Source: Tautonia sociabilis
Lineage (GTDB): Bacteria > Planctomycetota > Planctomycetia > Isosphaerales > Isosphaeraceae
DNA: 64,000 nt
Direction: 5' to 3'
Assembly (NCBI RefSeq): GCF_003977685.1
Contig: NZ_RYZH01000038.1
Coordinates: forward strand, 1 to 64,000
Both the position numbers and the translations under genes were made by a program. Under the pieces are notes generated by a model. That model had not been told where the DNA came from. It saw only the letters and a list, made by a program, of their open reading frames with translations, and did not search any database. This document shows positions 47,284 to 56,051 of the stretch, piece by piece (the stretch's first letter is position 1; every line of letters begins with the position of its first letter).

Positions 47284-48354
47284 ATGCCCGCCCCCCTGCC
47301 CTCCCCCATCCGGGATGCCCTCCTGCTCGGTGCGGTCATCCCCGCGATGCCGCTGGCCCTGACCGCCGCTCGATCGCTCGACGAGCGCCGTCAGCGAGCG
47401 CTCATCCGCTATTACGCCGACGCCGGCGCGGGTGGCCTGGCCGTGGGGGTGCACACCACCCAGTTCGCCATCCGGGCTCCCGAGCACGGCCTCTTCCGCC
47501 CCGTCCTCGAGCTGGCGAAGGAGGAGCTCGACCGCGCCGATGCCCGGCTCGGCCGGTCGATGATCCGCATTGGGGGCATCTGCGGCCCGACGGCGCAGGC
47601 CGTGGCCGAGGCCGAGGCCTTGCGCGACCTCGGCTACCACGCCGGCCTGCTCAGCCTGGCGGCCCTCTCCGGCTCGGACGACGACGCGATGCTCGCCCAC
47701 TGCCGGGCCGTGGGCGAGGTGCTGCCGCTGGTCGGCTTTTATCTTCAGCGGGCCGTGGGCGGGCCGGAGCTCTCGTTCCGCTTCTGGCGTCGGTTCACCG
47801 AGCTCGACGCCGTGGCCGCGATCAAGGTCGCCCCGTTCGACCGCTACCGCACCCTCGACGTCGTCCGGGCCGTCGCGGAGTCCGGCCGGACCGACATTGC
47901 CCTGTACACGGGAAACGACGACAACATCATCCTCGACCTGCTGACGCCCTACCGCGTCCGATCCGGCGACGGCTGGGCCGAGGTTCGCTTCGCGGGAGGA
48001 CTGCTCGGCCACTGGGCCGTCTGGACCCGCCGGGCCGTCGAGCACCTGGAGGCCTGCCGAGCCTGCTCGGCCCGGGAAGCGGGGGCACCGGCCGAGCTGC
48101 TCCGCCTCTCGGCCCAGGTGACCGACGCCAACGCCGCCCTCTTCGACGTCGCCAACGGCTTCGCCGGCTGCATCGCCGGGCTGCACGAGGTACTCCGCCG
48201 CCAGGGGCTGCTCGAGGGGATCTGGTGCCTCGACCCCGAGGAGGGTCTCGGCCCCGGCCAGCTCGACGAGATCGACCGCGTCGCTCGGGCCTACCCCGAC
48301 CTGAACGATGACGCCTTCGTCGCCGAGCACCTCGATCGCTGGCTTTCCGGCTAA
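47284..48354 (+). CDS. Dihydrodipicolinate synthase family protein
   Basis: Predicted 356-residue DapA/NanA-type TIM-barrel aldolase family member. Recognisable parts are AVIPAMPLALTAARSLDERR, ADAGAGGLAVGVHTTQF and the Schiff-base strand region AAIKVAPFDRYRTLDVV, where the Lys of AIKVAP is the likely catalytic lysine. Its length is above the usual 290-300 residues because of a longer C-terminal region. It probably cleaves a 2-keto-3-deoxy sugar acid or related oxo acid rather than making dipicolinate. GGAG precedes the ATG at 47284. It follows the epimerase-like gene. Confidence 0.8.
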   Translation: MPAPLPSPIRDALLLGAVIPAMPLALTAARSLDERRQRALIRYYADAGAGGLAVGVHTTQFAIRAPEHGLFRPVLELAKEELDRADARLGRSMIRIGGICGPTAQAVAEAEALRDLGYHAGLLSLAALSGSDDDAMLAHCRAVGEVLPLVGFYLQRAVGGPELSFRFWRRFTELDAVAAIKVAPFDRYRTLDVVRAVAESGRTDIALYTGNDDNIILDLLTPYRVRSGDGWAEVRFAGGLLGHWAVWTRRAVEHLEACRACSAREAGAPAELLRLSAQVTDANAALFDVANGFAGCIAGLHEVLRRQGLLEGIWCLDPEEGLGPGQLDEIDRVARAYPDLNDDAFVAEHLDRWLSG

Positions 48355-48546
48355 TCCCGGACGGACCGCCCCGGTCTCCGGCTCGTTCCCCCGGCCCGAT
48401 CCGGGAAGGCGCCAAGGAACGGGGACGACCCAATCCGATTCGCCTGGACGCCCCCCGTCGCCACGGTCATCCCCGAGCGCACACAGTCCTCCCGAGCCGG
48501 GAGACCTCGAGACCCTGCCCCCACCTCCCCGGAGAGTCGTCGCCGG

Positions 48547-49137
48547 ATGAACCGCAGCCCCCGCCGCGCCGTGTTCCTGGACAAGGACGGCACCGTCATC
48601 GAGAACGTCCCCTACAACGTCGACCCCGACCGGATCCGACTCTCCTCCGGGGCGGCCGAGGGCCTGCGCACGCTGGCCGGGGCCGGCTATCTGCTCGTCG
48701 TCGTCTCGAACCAGTCGGGAGTGGCCCGGGGATATTTCCCGGAATCGGCGATCGGGCCGGTCGAGCGGCGGTTACGCGAAACGCTGGACGCCGAGGGCGT
48801 AAATCTAGCCTCGTTTCGCTACTGTCCGCACCATCCCGACGGATCGGTTTCGGCGTACGCGGTTTCGTGCGAATGCCGAAAGCCGGCGCCGGGGATGCTC
48901 GTCGCGGCGGCCCGAGCGCTGGGGATCGACCTGGGACGGTCCTGGATGGTCGGCGACCTCCTCGACGACGTCGAGGCCGGCCACCGAGCCGGCTGCCGGT
49001 CGGTCCTGATCGCCAACGGCAACGAAGCGGAATGGCGCCGAGGCCCCCTGCGCGATCCTGACCTCGTCGCCCCCGACCTCTCCGAGGCGGCCCGGCTGAT
49101 CCTCAACGCCGACGCCAGCGGAAAGCCCTCGCCATGA
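48547..49137 (+). CDS. gmhB: D,D-heptose 1,7-bisphosphate phosphatase-like HAD protein
   Basis: Predicted 196-residue HAD-IIIA phosphatase resembling GmhB. The nucleophile/acid pair D12-x-D14 is in VFLDKDGTVIEN; the zinc-binding loop shows CPHHPDG and CECRKPAPGM with the expected Cys/His pattern. VVSNQSGVARGYF and WMVGDLLDDVEAG complete the HAD motifs. It would remove the C7 phosphate in ADP-heptose synthesis for lipopolysaccharide core or S-layer glycan. Histidinol-phosphate phosphatase is an alternative in the same family. The ATG at 48547 is used. No other heptose gene is adjacent. Confidence 0.82.
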   Translation: MNRSPRRAVFLDKDGTVIENVPYNVDPDRIRLSSGAAEGLRTLAGAGYLLVVVSNQSGVARGYFPESAIGPVERRLRETLDAEGVNLASFRYCPHHPDGSVSAYAVSCECRKPAPGMLVAAARALGIDLGRSWMVGDLLDDVEAGHRAGCRSVLIANGNEAEWRRGPLRDPDLVAPDLSEAARLILNADASGKPSP

Positions 49138-49254
49138 TCGGAGGACTCGGGCCGATCGCCCGGCCCCCCCGACCCCGGATTCCCCTCGATTCCTCGATCA
49201 CCAATCCGGGCGCCCCGCGATCAGCCGAGATCGGTGCGTTCCAAGCTCCGCCAT

Positions 49255-49334
49255 CCGATCTCCGCCCTCCGATCTGAGATCTCCGATCTCCGCCCTCCGA
49301 TCTGAGATCTCCGATCTCCGCCCTCCGATCTCTA
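49255..49334. repeat. 28-base tandem repeat, about 2.9 copies
   Basis: Two perfect 28-base units (49255-49282 and 49283-49310) and most of a third to about 49334. The unit contains the short palindrome AGATCT and repeats of CCGATCTCCG. The array lies in the 242-base gap between the convergent gmhB-like gene and the unknown gene at 49380. Confidence 0.88.
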
Positions 49335-49379
49335 GAATCGCTTCATCCTCCAGCCAGGTTCCGAAACGCCGATCGTCCC

Positions 49380-50432
49380 TCAAGCGACCTCGAACAGATC
49401 ATCCACCGACCGGATCCTCCCCGCCTTCGCCTCCTCCAGGAAGTCCCCGAGCGGGCAGACGATCGTGGTGGAGCTGTCTCCCGGCACCCGATCGGGGTGG
49501 TCGATCTCCCGGGTGCTGGAGCGGACGATCAGGGCGTCCTCGCTCCTCGGCAGTCGGTCGAGATTGGCGACATAGGCGTCGAACCGGCCGGCCCGGATCA
49601 GGAAGAACTCGACGTCGGAGACGTAGACCACCGAGACGCTCATCCCTCGGCGTCGGAGCCAGCCCGCCAGTCGGGGAAGGGCGACCTCCCCGGCGAAGTC
49701 GGCCACGATCGGGACCACCAGGTCGGCCCGCTGGGCGTCTCGGACGGCCCGATACGACTCCTCTCGGGCCAGCAGGTGCGCCGGCCTTCCGTCTCGGTCG
49801 GGGGTGCGGATCAATTGCCCGAAGGTCGGATAGATCGGCAGCGCCAGGAACCTCGCGTCCAAGCCGGGCCCGGCGATCCTCGCCTGGATGGTGGCCAGAT
49901 CGTCCCACTCCTCCTCGCCGAGGATTCCGAGCGGCCGCAGCAGCGCGACGACCTCCGCCCTCGTCCTCCCGAGCAGGTCCTCGTCGAACCGGGCCTCCCC
50001 GAACGCCTCCACGAGCCGATCGGCCGTCGGGTTCTCCGGCATCGGCCCCGGCCTGCGGGCGGTGAGCCGGGTGAGATACGAAATCCGATCGCCCGAGAGC
50101 ATGAAGAATGCCTTGTGCAGCAGGTGCAGTCTCAGGTTCCTCCTGCGATGATCGAGGAGAATCGAAAGCGCCGGCCGGCATCGCGCGATGTACGAGAAGT
50201 TCTGGTCCGGCCCCACGCCGAGATACACCCCTCCCGCCGGCGCCCGGCGCTCCAACTCTCCGGAGACGCGGGGGAACGAGTCCTCGTTGGAGAGGAAGTT
50301 GTCCGCGTGAGGTCCGGATTCCGGTTCGGACAGTGCCTCGATCAGCGCTCCGAATGAGATGTCGCGACCGGGGAACAGGTCTTCCCACAGGCTGGTCCTG
50401 GGCGAGATCGGTTCTCGGGGCCCCAATCTCAT
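49380..50432 (-). CDS. Uncharacterised protein
   Basis: Predicted 350-residue protein not assigned to a named family with confidence. The N-terminal half reads like a nucleotide- or SAM-binding fold (GVYLGVGPDQNFSYIARCRP followed by SILLDHRRRNL), reminiscent of class I methyltransferases but without a clear catalytic motif. The C-terminal half contains RRRGMSVSVVYVSDVEFFLIRAGRF and a late EARAGRIRSV-like helix. No signal peptide. GGAG lies eight bases before the ATG at 50432. It follows the hydrogenase protease gene (65 bases) on the same strand and could be the last gene of that transcript. Confidence 0.68.
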   Translation of the reverse strand: MRLGPREPISPRTSLWEDLFPGRDISFGALIEALSEPESGPHADNFLSNEDSFPRVSGELERRAPAGGVYLGVGPDQNFSYIARCRPALSILLDHRRRNLRLHLLHKAFFMLSGDRISYLTRLTARRPGPMPENPTADRLVEAFGEARFDEDLLGRTRAEVVALLRPLGILGEEEWDDLATIQARIAGPGLDARFLALPIYPTFGQLIRTPDRDGRPAHLLAREESYRAVRDAQRADLVVPIVADFAGEVALPRLAGWLRRRGMSVSVVYVSDVEFFLIRAGRFDAYVANLDRLPRSEDALIVRSSTREIDHPDRVPGDSSTTIVCPLGDFLEEAKAGRIRSVDDLFEVA

Positions 50433-50496
50433 AAATGATCTCCAATTCGACGATTTCTCGAGGACCGGGGAACCGGGCGGTCGTTCCCCTCTCGTC

Positions 50497-51090
50497 TCAG
50501 GGCCAATCGGGACGGGTCGATGCTCCCGAGCGCGAGGGCGGCCTGACACCTGACTCGTCCGCCGGCCTTGGTCTAGATCGGCTCGAAAGCGACCCGAGGC
50601 CCGGTGATCGCCGCCGGATCGGTCTGCGATCGATCGGCACCAGCAGCCTGGAGATCCACCGCATCGCCTCCCGCAGCCCCTGCCGGGCGTCTGGGGAAAG
50701 CCCCTCACCGATCGAGAGATCGACGGCAGGGACGGTGATCAACCACGCTTCGGGAGACCGGCTGAACACCTCCCGGGAGAGGGCGAGCAGGCGTCGAGGG
50801 TCACTCACATGTCCGATCGTCTCACGTCCATCGGCCGGCGCGATCGGGCGGGCCTCGACCCGATCCCCCTCCCCTTCCCCGGCGATCCGGGCATCAACGA
50901 AGACCGCCAGCCGGGCCTTCGCCAGCGGCTCGGCCAGCTCGGGGAGCAGTTGATGGGCCTCGATCGCCTCCACCCCCGGGATGCACCACCTCGAGACGGC
51001 CTGGGCCACGCTCGGCCCCACCCCGTCGTCCCGTCGCATCGGATTGCCGAAGCCGATCACAAGGACGGACGCGGCATCGAGCGTCTCCAT
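50497..51090 (-). CDS. Hydrogenase maturation protease
   Basis: Predicted 197-residue M52-family (HyaD/HycI/HoxW type) endopeptidase. The opening VLVIGFGNPMRRDDGVGPSVA contains the nickel-sensing Asp/Glu pattern, and VFVDARIAGEGEGD carries the second conserved Asp. It removes the C-terminal tail of the [NiFe] large subunit after nickel is inserted. The C-terminal 40 residues are Arg/Ser-rich and unusual. Its start overlaps the HoxH stop as TGATG, so translation is coupled to its substrate. Probably the HoxW partner. Confidence 0.88.
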   Translation of the reverse strand: METLDAASVLVIGFGNPMRRDDGVGPSVAQAVSRWCIPGVEAIEAHQLLPELAEPLAKARLAVFVDARIAGEGEGDRVEARPIAPADGRETIGHVSDPRRLLALSREVFSRSPEAWLITVPAVDLSIGEGLSPDARQGLREAMRWISRLLVPIDRRPIRRRSPGLGSLSSRSRPRPADESGVRPPSRSGASTRPDWP

Positions 51091-52514
51091 CAGTCTCGCC
51101 TCTCCTCGTGGAGCACGTCCCCGTCCGGGCCGACGAGCCGGACTACCATCGGCATCTGGCCGAGGGCGTGGGTCGAGCAGCTCAGGCAGGGATCGAACGC
51201 TCGGATGCCCGCCTCCAGGCGGTTGAGCACCCCCTCCGGGATCGTCGGCCCGGTGATGTAACGCCGGGCGATCTGGAGCACCGTGGCGTTCATCGCCAGG
51301 TTGTTCTGCCCGGTGGCGATGATCAGGTTCACCGAGCGGATGAGCCCGTCCCGATCGACCTGATAGTGGTGGAACAGCGTCCCCCGAGGGGCCTCGCTCA
51401 CCCCCACGCCCTCGGTCGCGTTGATGCCCGCCTCGGCCCGCAGCCGGTCGGATCGCAAATCGGGGTCGTCGATCAGGCGGCCGATGCGCTCAATGCTCGC
51501 AAGAATTTCGATCAGTCTTGCATAATGATACCAGAACGAGGACGAGACGATCCGCCCGCCCCGCTGGCGGTACTCGGTCAGCTCGGCGTCGGCCAGCGGC
51601 GTCCCCATCCGATCGCACAGGTTCAGGCGGGCGATCGGGCCGACCCGGTACATGCCCCCGGGGATCCCCAGAGGGCGATAGTAGGGAGACTTCAGATACG
51701 AGTCCGGCTGGATCACCTCCGCGATGAATTCCCGGTAGACGTCGGCCCCGGGCGAGTCGACCAGGATGTTCCCCTGGGCGTCGGAGAGCCGGAGCCTCCC
51801 GTCGTAGTGCTCCCAGGAGCCGTCCGGCGCGACGAGGCCGCAGTACAGCGTCGGGAAGTTGCCGAAACAGGACGCCTCGTCGGCGAAGCGGTCGAGCAGC
51901 CCCTTCATCAGCCCCAGAGCATACCGGGCCGCCTCCTCCGCCTCGGGGAGTCGAGCCTTGATCCGATCTCGTCCCTCGACCGTCAGCGCCGCCCGGACGC
52001 CCCCCGGCACGCACCAGCTCGGGTGGATCTTCCGACCGCCGAGCCGCTCGATGATCTCCTGGCCGAATTGCCGTAGCCGGATGCCCCGCAGCGCCGCCTC
52101 TCGGTTGGCCCGGGCGAGGCCGAAGACGTTCCGCCCGGCGGGGTCGGCGTCGAAGCCGAGCAGCAGGTCCGGCCCGCTCAGGTGGAAGAAGCTCAGCGCA
52201 TGCGACTGAACAATCTGCCCTAAGTTCATCAACCGGCGCAGCGTCTCCGCCGCCGGGGGGATCTTGACCGCCAGGATCGCGTCCCCCGCCTTGGCCGAGG
52301 CCATCAGGTGGCTGACCGGGCAGATGCCGCAGATCCGAGCCGTCAGTCCGGGCATTTCCCAGAGCGGCCTCCCCTCGCAGAACCGCTCGAAGCCGCGGAA
52401 CTCGGCGACGTGGAACCTCGCGTCGGCGACCGAATGATCGTCGTTCAGGAAGATGCTGATCTTCGCGTGCCCCTCGATCCGGGTCACGGGATCGATCACG
52501 ATCCGACGCCCCAT
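51090..52514 (-). CDS. hoxH: Bidirectional [NiFe] hydrogenase large subunit
   Basis: Predicted 474-residue HoxH. The nickel ligands are in R-I-C62-G-I-C65-P near the N-terminus and D-P-C443-L-S-C446-S-T-H near the C-terminus. About 25 residues follow the latter and are the tail removed by the protease encoded next. The general sequence fits group 3d NAD(P)-linked hydrogenases. It holds the active site that interconverts H2 and protons. The ATG at 52514 has GGGAGG seven bases upstream; a GTG six bases earlier is too close to it. HoxY ends 24 bases upstream. Confidence 0.95.
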   Translation of the reverse strand: MGRRIVIDPVTRIEGHAKISIFLNDDHSVADARFHVAEFRGFERFCEGRPLWEMPGLTARICGICPVSHLMASAKAGDAILAVKIPPAAETLRRLMNLGQIVQSHALSFFHLSGPDLLLGFDADPAGRNVFGLARANREAALRGIRLRQFGQEIIERLGGRKIHPSWCVPGGVRAALTVEGRDRIKARLPEAEEAARYALGLMKGLLDRFADEASCFGNFPTLYCGLVAPDGSWEHYDGRLRLSDAQGNILVDSPGADVYREFIAEVIQPDSYLKSPYYRPLGIPGGMYRVGPIARLNLCDRMGTPLADAELTEYRQRGGRIVSSSFWYHYARLIEILASIERIGRLIDDPDLRSDRLRAEAGINATEGVGVSEAPRGTLFHHYQVDRDGLIRSVNLIIATGQNNLAMNATVLQIARRYITGPTIPEGVLNRLEAGIRAFDPCLSCSTHALGQMPMVVRLVGPDGDVLHEERRD

Positions 52515-52538
52515 CGTCACGCCTCCCTTCCCCTCCTC

Positions 52539-53162
52539 TCAGTCGCCCCGAGGCCGGCCGCCCCGGAAGGCCCTCGAGGGCATCGCCTCTGCTCCGTCGG
52601 GCGAGGGCGGCTGCCCATATCCGCCGAAGTGGATGCGGTGCCCCGGGAGGTCGACCGGCTCCCCCGCGATCATTCGCTCCAGCGCCGCCCGGATCGTCGG
52701 TCCCGACGGCGGGCAGCCCGGCAGGAAGGCGTCGACCGGCACGATCGCGTGCACCGGCACCACGCGATCCAGCAGCTCGGGCACCGTGTCCGACGCCTCC
52801 GGAATCGCGCCGGGAGGGTCGGAGGCCCGAAGGTAGGCCCGCTCCAGCACCGGCAGCGCCCCTCCCAGCGGGTTCCTCAAGGCGGTCACGTTCCCCGTCA
52901 CGGCGCAGTCGCCGAAGGCAACGACCAGCCGGGTCCGCTCCCGCACCCGTTGGATCATCGCCAGGTGCTCCACGTTGCAGACCGCCCCCTCGACGAGCAC
53001 GACGTCCACGCCCTCGGGGTACTCCTTGGCGTCGACCAGCGGCGAGTAGACCACCTCGGCCACATCGGCCTGTTCCAGCAGGAACTCGTCCGTGTCGAGG
53101 AACGACATGTGGCAGCCCGAGCATCCGCCGAGCCAGACCGTCGCCAGCCTCAGACGGTCCAT
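52539..53162 (-). CDS. hoxY: Bidirectional hydrogenase small subunit
   Basis: Predicted 207-residue HoxY. The proximal cluster ligands are visible: G-C14-S-G-C17-H, Cys in EGAVCNVEH, GDCAVTGN and LPGCPPSG. It carries the iron-sulfur cluster next to the HoxH active site and passes electrons to the HoxEFU diaphorase. It has no signal peptide, in line with a cytoplasmic enzyme. The start overlaps the end of HoxU by 13 bases and has GGAGGAGAAG upstream. The C-terminal 30 residues are Pro/Gly-rich. Confidence 0.93.
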   Translation of the reverse strand: MDRLRLATVWLGGCSGCHMSFLDTDEFLLEQADVAEVVYSPLVDAKEYPEGVDVVLVEGAVCNVEHLAMIQRVRERTRLVVAFGDCAVTGNVTALRNPLGGALPVLERAYLRASDPPGAIPEASDTVPELLDRVVPVHAIVPVDAFLPGCPPSGPTIRAALERMIAGEPVDLPGHRIHFGGYGQPPSPDGAEAMPSRAFRGGRPRGD

Positions 53163-53860
53163 CGCTTCTCCTCCCGGGCCGTGATCAGGAAGCGGAGCAT
53201 CGCGCGGTCGTGGACGTTCTCGGCGACCGACGCCCCCCGGTGGAACAGCGCCCCCGTTGGGCAGGCCATCACGCACTTGCCGCAGGAGGTGCAGGTGCTC
53301 GACTCCCCCCACGGCCGGTCCAGGTCGGTGATGACCCGGGACCGAGCGCCCCGGCCCGCCACGTCCCAGGTGTGCGCACCCTCGACCTCGTCGCAAACCC
53401 GCACGCATCGCGTGCAGAGGATGCAGCGGTTGTCGTCCTGGCCGTAGCGGTCGTGCGACAGGTCGACGCCGCACTCCGGGGCGAGGTAATCAAAGCGAAT
53501 ATGATCAACCCCTAGTTCCTCCGCCAGATTCTGCAGCTCGCAGTGGCCGTCGGCCACGCAAACCGAGCAGACATGGTTCCGCTCCGCGAACAGCAGCTCG
53601 ACGATCATCTTCCGGTATTCCCGGAGCTGCTCCGTGTCCGTCCGCACGTCCATCTCCTCGGCCGCCTTCGTGACGCAAGACGGCATCAGCCGGCCGTTCA
53701 CCTCCACCAGGCAGAGCCGGCAGGCGCCGACGGGGCTCACTCCGTCGAGGTGGCAGAGCGTCGGGATGCGAGTTCCCGCCTCCCGAGCGGCCTCCAGGAT
53801 CGTCTGGCCCTCCCGGGCGCTGATCATCGCCCCGTTGAGCCGAAGGGTCGTAACGGCCAT
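53150..53860 (-). CDS. hoxU: Hydrogenase diaphorase subunit HoxU
   Basis: Predicted 236-residue HoxU. An N-terminal [2Fe-2S] ferredoxin-like domain has C36, C47, C50 and C62; a His-Cys cluster motif follows (NHVCSVCVADGHCELQN); two [4Fe-4S] ligand sets appear as CILCTRCVRVCDE and CTSCGKCVMACP. It matches the NuoG N-terminal domain and wires HoxF to HoxY. The ATG at 53860 has GAGGTGAAG upstream. The gene lies 4 bases after HoxF and overlaps HoxY. Confidence 0.94.
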   Translation of the reverse strand: MAVTTLRLNGAMISAREGQTILEAAREAGTRIPTLCHLDGVSPVGACRLCLVEVNGRLMPSCVTKAAEEMDVRTDTEQLREYRKMIVELLFAERNHVCSVCVADGHCELQNLAEELGVDHIRFDYLAPECGVDLSHDRYGQDDNRCILCTRCVRVCDEVEGAHTWDVAGRGARSRVITDLDRPWGESSTCTSCGKCVMACPTGALFHRGASVAENVHDRAMLRFLITAREEKRWTV

Positions 53861-53864
53861 CGCT

Positions 53865-55502
53865 TCACCTCGCGATCGGAGAGTGGGTTCCCTCGCCGTT
53901 CTTCCCGATCAGCTTCGCCTCGTACTCATGCCGGAAGAAGCGCAAGGTGCTCAGTACCGGGTTCGGGGCCGCCTGACCCAGCCCGCAGAGACTGGCGTGC
54001 TTGACCATGTCACACAGCGCCTCCAGCCGCTCGAGCTCCTCGGGAGCGGCAACCCCGCGCTCGATCCGGTCGAGCATCCGGTACAGTTGCACGGTCCCCG
54101 ATCGGCAGGGAACGCACTTGCCGCACGACTCGTCCATGCAGAAGCCCATGAAGTACCGAGCCAGGGCGACCATGTCGTCGTGCTGGTCCATGACGATCAT
54201 GCCTCCCGAGCCCATGATCGAGCCCAGCGCCTTGAGGGCCTCGTACTCGACCGGCGTGTCGAAGAGATCGCTCGGGATGCAACCTCCCGACGGCCCCCCC
54301 GTCTGGACGGCCTTGATCGTCGACCCTTCGGGGGGGCCGCCGCCGATTGATTCGACAATCGCGCGCAGCGTCATTCCCATGGGAACCTCGACGAGGCCCG
54401 TGTTCCGGACCTTCCCGGCCAGGGCAAAGACTTTTGTTCCCTTGCTCCCCTGGGTGCCGATGCCGGCGAACCAGTCGGCTCCCTCGCGAATGATCGCGGG
54501 GACATTGGCGAATGTCTCCACGTTGTTGATCAGGGTCGGGCAGCCCCAGAGCCCCGACTCGGCCGGGTACGGGGGTCTGGGCCTTGGCTGGCCGCGCCGG
54601 CCCTCGATCGACTGCAGCAGCGCCGTCTCCTCGCCGCAGACGAACGCTCCGGCCCCGATCCTCAGGTCGACCCGGAAGTCGAACGGCGACTCGAAGATGT
54701 CGCTGCCGATCAGGCCGAGGCGCCTCGCCTGTCGGATCGCCGTGTCGAGCCGCTCGATCGCCAGGGGGTATTCTCCTCGGACGTAGATAAACCCCTGGTC
54801 GGCTCCCACGGCGAAGGCGGCGATGGCCATTCCCTCGATCACCCGGTGTGGGTCGCTCTCCAGGACGCTCCGGTCCATGAAGGCGCCGGGATCCCCCTCG
54901 TCGGCGTTGCAGACGACGTACTTCTGGCCGGGCGGCATCTTGGCGACGGTCGCCCACTTCAGGCCGGTCGGGTAGCCGGCGCCTCCCCTCCCGCGCAGGC
55001 CGCTCCGGGTGATCTCATCGACGACCGCCTCGGGGCTCATCTCGTGCAGGGCGAGAGACAGCGATCGGTAGGCACCGGCGGCAATGGCCGACTCGATCCG
55101 TTCGGGCTCCACCCTCCCGGTGTTCTCCAGGACGATCGACCGCTGCATCGAGAAGAAGGGGGCGTTCAGGTCGGCCGTCGCCACGCCATCGGCGGGGGCC
55201 CCGCCGGCCGCCCGGGCGATCGCCGGGGCCTGCTCGGCGGTCACCTTGCGGTAGAGGACCGGAGGCGTCCCCTCCCCCTCGGCCCTCACGAGCGGGCCCT
55301 CGCTGCAAAGGCGCAGGCAGCCGACCTTCCGGACGCGGACCCGGCCCGCCAGCCCCCCCGCGACGACCGTCTCCGAGAGGCTCCGGCAGATCTGTTCTGC
55401 TCCCGAATACTGGCAACTGGCCGCGAGGCACACGCCCAGCTCAACCGGCGCCCGGTCCGCTCGTTCGCGGTCGGCCAGCGCGATCAGGTCATTCAGATCC
55501 AT
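53865..55502 (-). CDS. hoxF: Hydrogenase diaphorase subunit HoxF
   Basis: Predicted 545-residue HoxF, NuoF-like. The N-terminal thioredoxin-like [2Fe-2S] domain has C25, C30, C62 and C66. The NADH/FMN region shows GLRGRGGAGYPTGLKW and CNADEGDPGAFMDR; the [4Fe-4S] ligands near residues 458-505 are CGKCVPCRSGT and a later CGLGQ. It binds NAD(P)H and FMN and passes electrons to HoxU and HoxE. Start overlaps the HoxE stop by 14 bases, so the two are translationally coupled. Confidence 0.94.
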   Translation of the reverse strand: MDLNDLIALADRERADRAPVELGVCLAASCQYSGAEQICRSLSETVVAGGLAGRVRVRKVGCLRLCSEGPLVRAEGEGTPPVLYRKVTAEQAPAIARAAGGAPADGVATADLNAPFFSMQRSIVLENTGRVEPERIESAIAAGAYRSLSLALHEMSPEAVVDEITRSGLRGRGGAGYPTGLKWATVAKMPPGQKYVVCNADEGDPGAFMDRSVLESDPHRVIEGMAIAAFAVGADQGFIYVRGEYPLAIERLDTAIRQARRLGLIGSDIFESPFDFRVDLRIGAGAFVCGEETALLQSIEGRRGQPRPRPPYPAESGLWGCPTLINNVETFANVPAIIREGADWFAGIGTQGSKGTKVFALAGKVRNTGLVEVPMGMTLRAIVESIGGGPPEGSTIKAVQTGGPSGGCIPSDLFDTPVEYEALKALGSIMGSGGMIVMDQHDDMVALARYFMGFCMDESCGKCVPCRSGTVQLYRMLDRIERGVAAPEELERLEALCDMVKHASLCGLGQAAPNPVLSTLRFFRHEYEAKLIGKNGEGTHSPIAR

Positions 55503-56025
55503 GACCGGTCCATCCTCCCACCCTGCGGGCGACCTCCTCCTCCGACAGGTGGCCCACCACCTCGCCGTCGAAGATCGCCAGCGGCGCCAGGCCGCACGAT
55601 CCCGTGCAGCGGGTCGTCGCCAGCGAGAACCGGCCGTCGGGAGTGGTCTCCCCCGCTCGGCCCCCGGTCAATTCCTCCACGATCGCCAGCAGCCGCTCGG
55701 CTCCCTTCACAAAGCAGGCCGTCCCGGTGCAGACCGTGCAGGAGTGCTCCCCACGGGGAGCGAAGGTGAACAGATGATAGAACGTGGCCACTCCGAAAAC
55801 CCGGCTCGGGGGCAGTTCCAGCCCCCGGGCGATGTGCAGCAGCACGTCGTCGCGCAGCAGGCCGAAGGCCTCCTGCGCCACGTGCAGGACCTCGATCAGC
55901 GCGTCCTGGCGGAAGCGATGCCGCTTCATCTCCAGGTCGATCACCTCGAACCGGGCGGCGTCCTCCCCAGGGGAGGCGACCGCCCCCGCTCTCGGGCTCC
56001 GGGTCGTTCCGGCGGTTCGGAACAC
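55489..56025 (-). CDS. hoxE: Hydrogenase diaphorase subunit HoxE
   Basis: Predicted 178-residue HoxE, NuoE-like. The [2Fe-2S] ligands are C99 and C104 (CTGTAC) and C140 and C144 (CTGSC). HoxE is found in the five-subunit cyanobacterial-type bidirectional hydrogenase and may allow electron exchange with ferredoxin or membranes. The first 30 residues are a loose extension. The start is a GTG at 56025 with GGAGG eight bases upstream. It follows the dihydroorotate-dehydrogenase-like gene by 26 bases. Confidence 0.93.
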   Translation of the reverse strand: MFRTAGTTRSPRAGAVASPGEDAARFEVIDLEMKRHRFRQDALIEVLHVAQEAFGLLRDDVLLHIARGLELPPSRVFGVATFYHLFTFAPRGEHSCTVCTGTACFVKGAERLLAIVEELTGGRAGETTPDGRFSLATTRCTGSCGLAPLAIFDGEVVGHLSEEEVARRVGGWTGHGSE

Positions 56026-56051
56026 GGTGAGGCCCTCCTCGGGGCCGAGGC

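Noticed and set aside
49255..49334. CRISPR array
   Set aside because: The repeat units abut without unique spacers and no cas genes are nearby.
51490..51540. AT-rich patch in hoxH as a sign of recent gene transfer
   Set aside because: It is short and inside conserved coding sequence; base composition of the whole cluster could not be measured by eye.
53489..53512. FNR-like ATCAA...ATGATCAA sequence
   Set aside because: It lies inside hoxU coding sequence, encodes conserved residues and is not upstream of a start.
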